A stretch of 64,000 nt of DNA from positions 15,169-79,168 of the forward strand of contig JBJXGA010000066.1 of assembly GCA_046152955.1 (NCBI GenBank). The letters are read 5' to 3'. A program made the translations under genes and the position numbers. The notes under the pieces were generated by a model. The model was not told the DNA's origin, did not search any database, and saw only the letters and a program-made list of their open reading frames with translations. The first letter of the stretch is position 1, and each line of letters opens with the position of its first letter. Below are positions 62,345 through 64,000 of the stretch, in pieces. This DNA is from SIAF01 sp046152955 (GTDB lineage Bacteria; Planctomycetota; Planctomycetia; Planctomycetales; Planctomycetaceae).

Positions 62345-64000
62345 TCAATTCTGCAAATCGATCCGCACCTTCTGGATTTTGCCGGTGAACTTGTTTGATT
62401 GAGCCCCTTCCTTGTAGTCCTCGGTGACTGGCGTGGCATCGTCTTGTCCCACGTCCGCCGTTTCGTCGGCAGAGTAGACGAAGGGAACGGTCCTTTCGAT
62501 CCGCCCTTCGGCGACTTTCCGGCCGTCGATGGAGATCGTCCCCGTTCCCCCCTTGCCTGGCCCGCCGCCGTCGTATCGGAATTCGAAACGGATCGACGCC
62601 TTGCCAGGGGGGAGCGGATCCTTGCAGCCAATCGTATACCGCTCCAGGCCGACGAAATTGTGGACGTAGTTCACCTTGCCCTCTTTCATATAGAGGCTCC
62701 AGCCGGCGAACCGCCCTCCCTGGCAGAGGATGACGCCGTTGCCCCCCTCCTTGGGAATCTCCACCTCGGCGGCGATTGTGTGTGACTGCCCCTTCACGTT
62801 GATGAAGGCATTCTCCATCATTCCGGTCATCCCCTCGTATACGGTGAGCGACTTTCGATCTCCCATCAGGTCGGGCCGTCCGGCGAGCGCGGCGTTGAAC
62901 CGCTCAAACGTCCGGTCGTCCAGAGGCAACACGTCGTACTTGACCGCCTCTTTCAGGAACAGCTCCTGGAGTTCCTTCAGCTTGGCGGGATGCTTGGCCG
63001 CCAGGTCGTTCGCCTGGCTGAAGTCCTCCGCCACGTTGTAGAGCTCCCACTTGTCCGCCGCGAACGGGCCATCGGGCGCCTTCCCCCAAGGGGTGCGGTG
63101 CTTGGTGCAAGCCACCCAATCGTCGTGATAGATCGCCCGGTTGCCAAACATCTCGAAATACTGTGTCGTGTGGCGCCCCTTGGCGTTGGCGTCGTCAAAC
63201 GTGTAGGTCATTCCCACACCTTCGAGCGGTTTTTGAACGGTGCCGTTCACCGACTTCGGTTCCGGCAGCCCGCAGGCCTCGAGCACCGTCGGGGCGATGT
63301 CGATGACGTGATGGAATTGGGAGCGGATTTCCCCTTTGGCATTGATCCTCTGGGGCCAGTGAACGACCATCCCGTTGCGGGTGCCGCCGAAGTGCGATCC
63401 CACCTGCTTGGTCCATTGAAAAGGTGTGTCGCCGGCGACGGCCCAGCCCGCATGGAAGTGGTTGAACGCCATCGGCCCGCCGAACTCGTCCAGATGCTGG
63501 AGTTGGTCCTGGACGGTGTCGTCCAGGCCGTTCAGAACGATCGTCTCGTTGAACGTCCCGGCCAGCCCCCCTTCGGCGCTCGATCCATTGTCGCCGACCA
63601 TGTAAAAGAACAATGTATTCTCCAGTTCTCCCATCTGGGTCAGCGCGTCCACCAGGCGCCCCACTTCGTGGTCGGTGTGCGCGGCGAACCCGGCGAAACA
63701 CTCCATTTGCCGGGCGAACAGCTTCTTCTCGTCGGCTGACAGCGTATCCCAATCCTTGATGTCCTTGGGCTTGGGAGCCAGTTTCGTGCCCGGCGGCACG
63801 ACTCCCAGCTTGATCTGGCGCGCCAGGGTTTCCTCGCGCAGCTTGTCCCAGCCCTGGTCGAATTCGCCTTTGTACTTGGCGATCCACTCCTGGGGAGCGT
63901 GGTGCGGAGCGTGGGTCGCCCCAGTGGCGAAGTAGGTGAAGAACGGCTTGTCCGGCGTCAGGGCTTGCTGATACCGCATCCAGGCGATCGCCTGGTTGGT
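62345..64000 (-). CDS. Arylsulfatase-type sulfatase, 5' end cut off
   Basis: The frame is open to the window edge, giving 552 codons and a stop at 62345. It shows the sulfatase features THAPHHAPQEWIAKYKGEFD, CFAGFAAHTDHEVGRLVDAL, FYMVGDNGSSAEGG and HHVIDIAPTVLEACGLPEP. The C-terminal part with IAAEVEIPKEGGNGVILCQG and RFEFRYDGGGPGKGGTGTIS is an AtsA-type extra beta domain. The CxPxR motif that carries the formylglycine lies outside the window. Sulfatases remove sulfate from polysaccharides and are abundant in planctomycetes. Confidence 0.92.
   Translation of the reverse strand, partial: TNQAIAWMRYQQALTPDKPFFTYFATGATHAPHHAPQEWIAKYKGEFDQGWDKLREETLARQIKLGVVPPGTKLAPKPKDIKDWDTLSADEKKLFARQMECFAGFAAHTDHEVGRLVDALTQMGELENTLFFYMVGDNGSSAEGGLAGTFNETIVLNGLDDTVQDQLQHLDEFGGPMAFNHFHAGWAVAGDTPFQWTKQVGSHFGGTRNGMVVHWPQRINAKGEIRSQFHHVIDIAPTVLEACGLPEPKSVNGTVQKPLEGVGMTYTFDDANAKGRHTTQYFEMFGNRAIYHDDWVACTKHRTPWGKAPDGPFAADKWELYNVAEDFSQANDLAAKHPAKLKELQELFLKEAVKYDVLPLDDRTFERFNAALAGRPDLMGDRKSLTVYEGMTGMMENAFINVKGQSHTIAAEVEIPKEGGNGVILCQGGRFAGWSLYMKEGKVNYVHNFVGLERYTIGCKDPLPPGKASIRFEFRYDGGGPGKGGTGTISIDGRKVAEGRIERTVPFVYSADETADVGQDDATPVTEDYKEGAQSNKFTGKIQKVRIDLQN

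Noticed and set aside
1..64000. CRISPR arrays, rRNA genes, transposases
   Set aside because: No regularly spaced short repeats, rRNA-like segments or transposase motifs were seen in the window.

Overview
The window looks like chromosomal DNA of a planctomycete (phylum Planctomycetota, probably order Planctomycetales). The evidence is a GC-rich sequence with DUF1501 proteins, two DUF1549/DUF1553 proteins, a very large PVC-type CxxCH protein with HEAT repeats, an ASPIC/UnbV FG-GAP protein, a HEAT/WD40 mosaic, a sulfatase and a BlaI/M56 pair carrying carboxypeptidase-regulatory-like repeats. This gene mix is typical of that group. No rRNA, tRNA, CRISPR array, phage or transposase gene was recognised. 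Genus and species cannot be told from the sequence alone.

Layout. 1-1364: a cut-off nitrilase-family hydrolase and a two-gene unit whose second gene (HEPN type) is an internally deleted remnant. 2150-8654: penicillin-acylase-type hydrolase, O-acetylhomoserine sulfhydrylase, a DUF1501 protein and ribD. 8743-12125: BlaI-type repressor with a visible promoter/operator and an M56 peptidase fused to repeat domains. 12296-18918: DUF1549/1553 plus DUF1501 pair, a methyltransferase and a secreted protein of unknown function. 19022-23595: small accessory region with a VapBC pair, a regulatory-repeat membrane protein, a small ORF overlapping a nucleotidyltransferase-fold protein, and an HNH-like protein. 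24005-38110: large secreted or envelope proteins (CxxCH/HEAT, HEAT/WD40, bestrophin, TPR/ASPIC, vanadium-haloperoxidase-like).

38489-49468 is the most coherent block. It has eleven same-strand genes behind a good sigma70-type promoter: a cytidylyltransferase-PfkB kinase fusion with the domain order opposite to HldE, three SDR sugar enzymes, a split transketolase, a zinc alcohol dehydrogenase lacking the structural-zinc lobe, a HAD phosphatase, an APH-like kinase and two methyltransferases. Together they suggest a pathway that builds, activates and methylates an unusual (perhaps heptose-like or chain-extended) sugar. This is the best candidate for an undescribed system here, although the product is inference.

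49663-64000: a DUF2089 regulator and small membrane protein under a palindrome-embedded promoter, an orphan RnfD/NqrB-like protein, hisD, threonine aldolase, a transglutaminase-like protein, ribBA, a second DUF1549/1553 protein, a DUF433/DUF5615 toxin-antitoxin pair, a PH-like membrane protein, and a sulfatase cut by the window end. Riboflavin synthesis is split between ribD (7.5 kb) and ribBA (56-57 kb).

The intergenic DNA is rich in structure. It holds a degenerate G/C-plus-AAATCT repeat family at three places, two large inverted-repeat elements (27526-27743 and 55849-55996), a three-unit tandem repeat of about 50 bp, and several hairpins.
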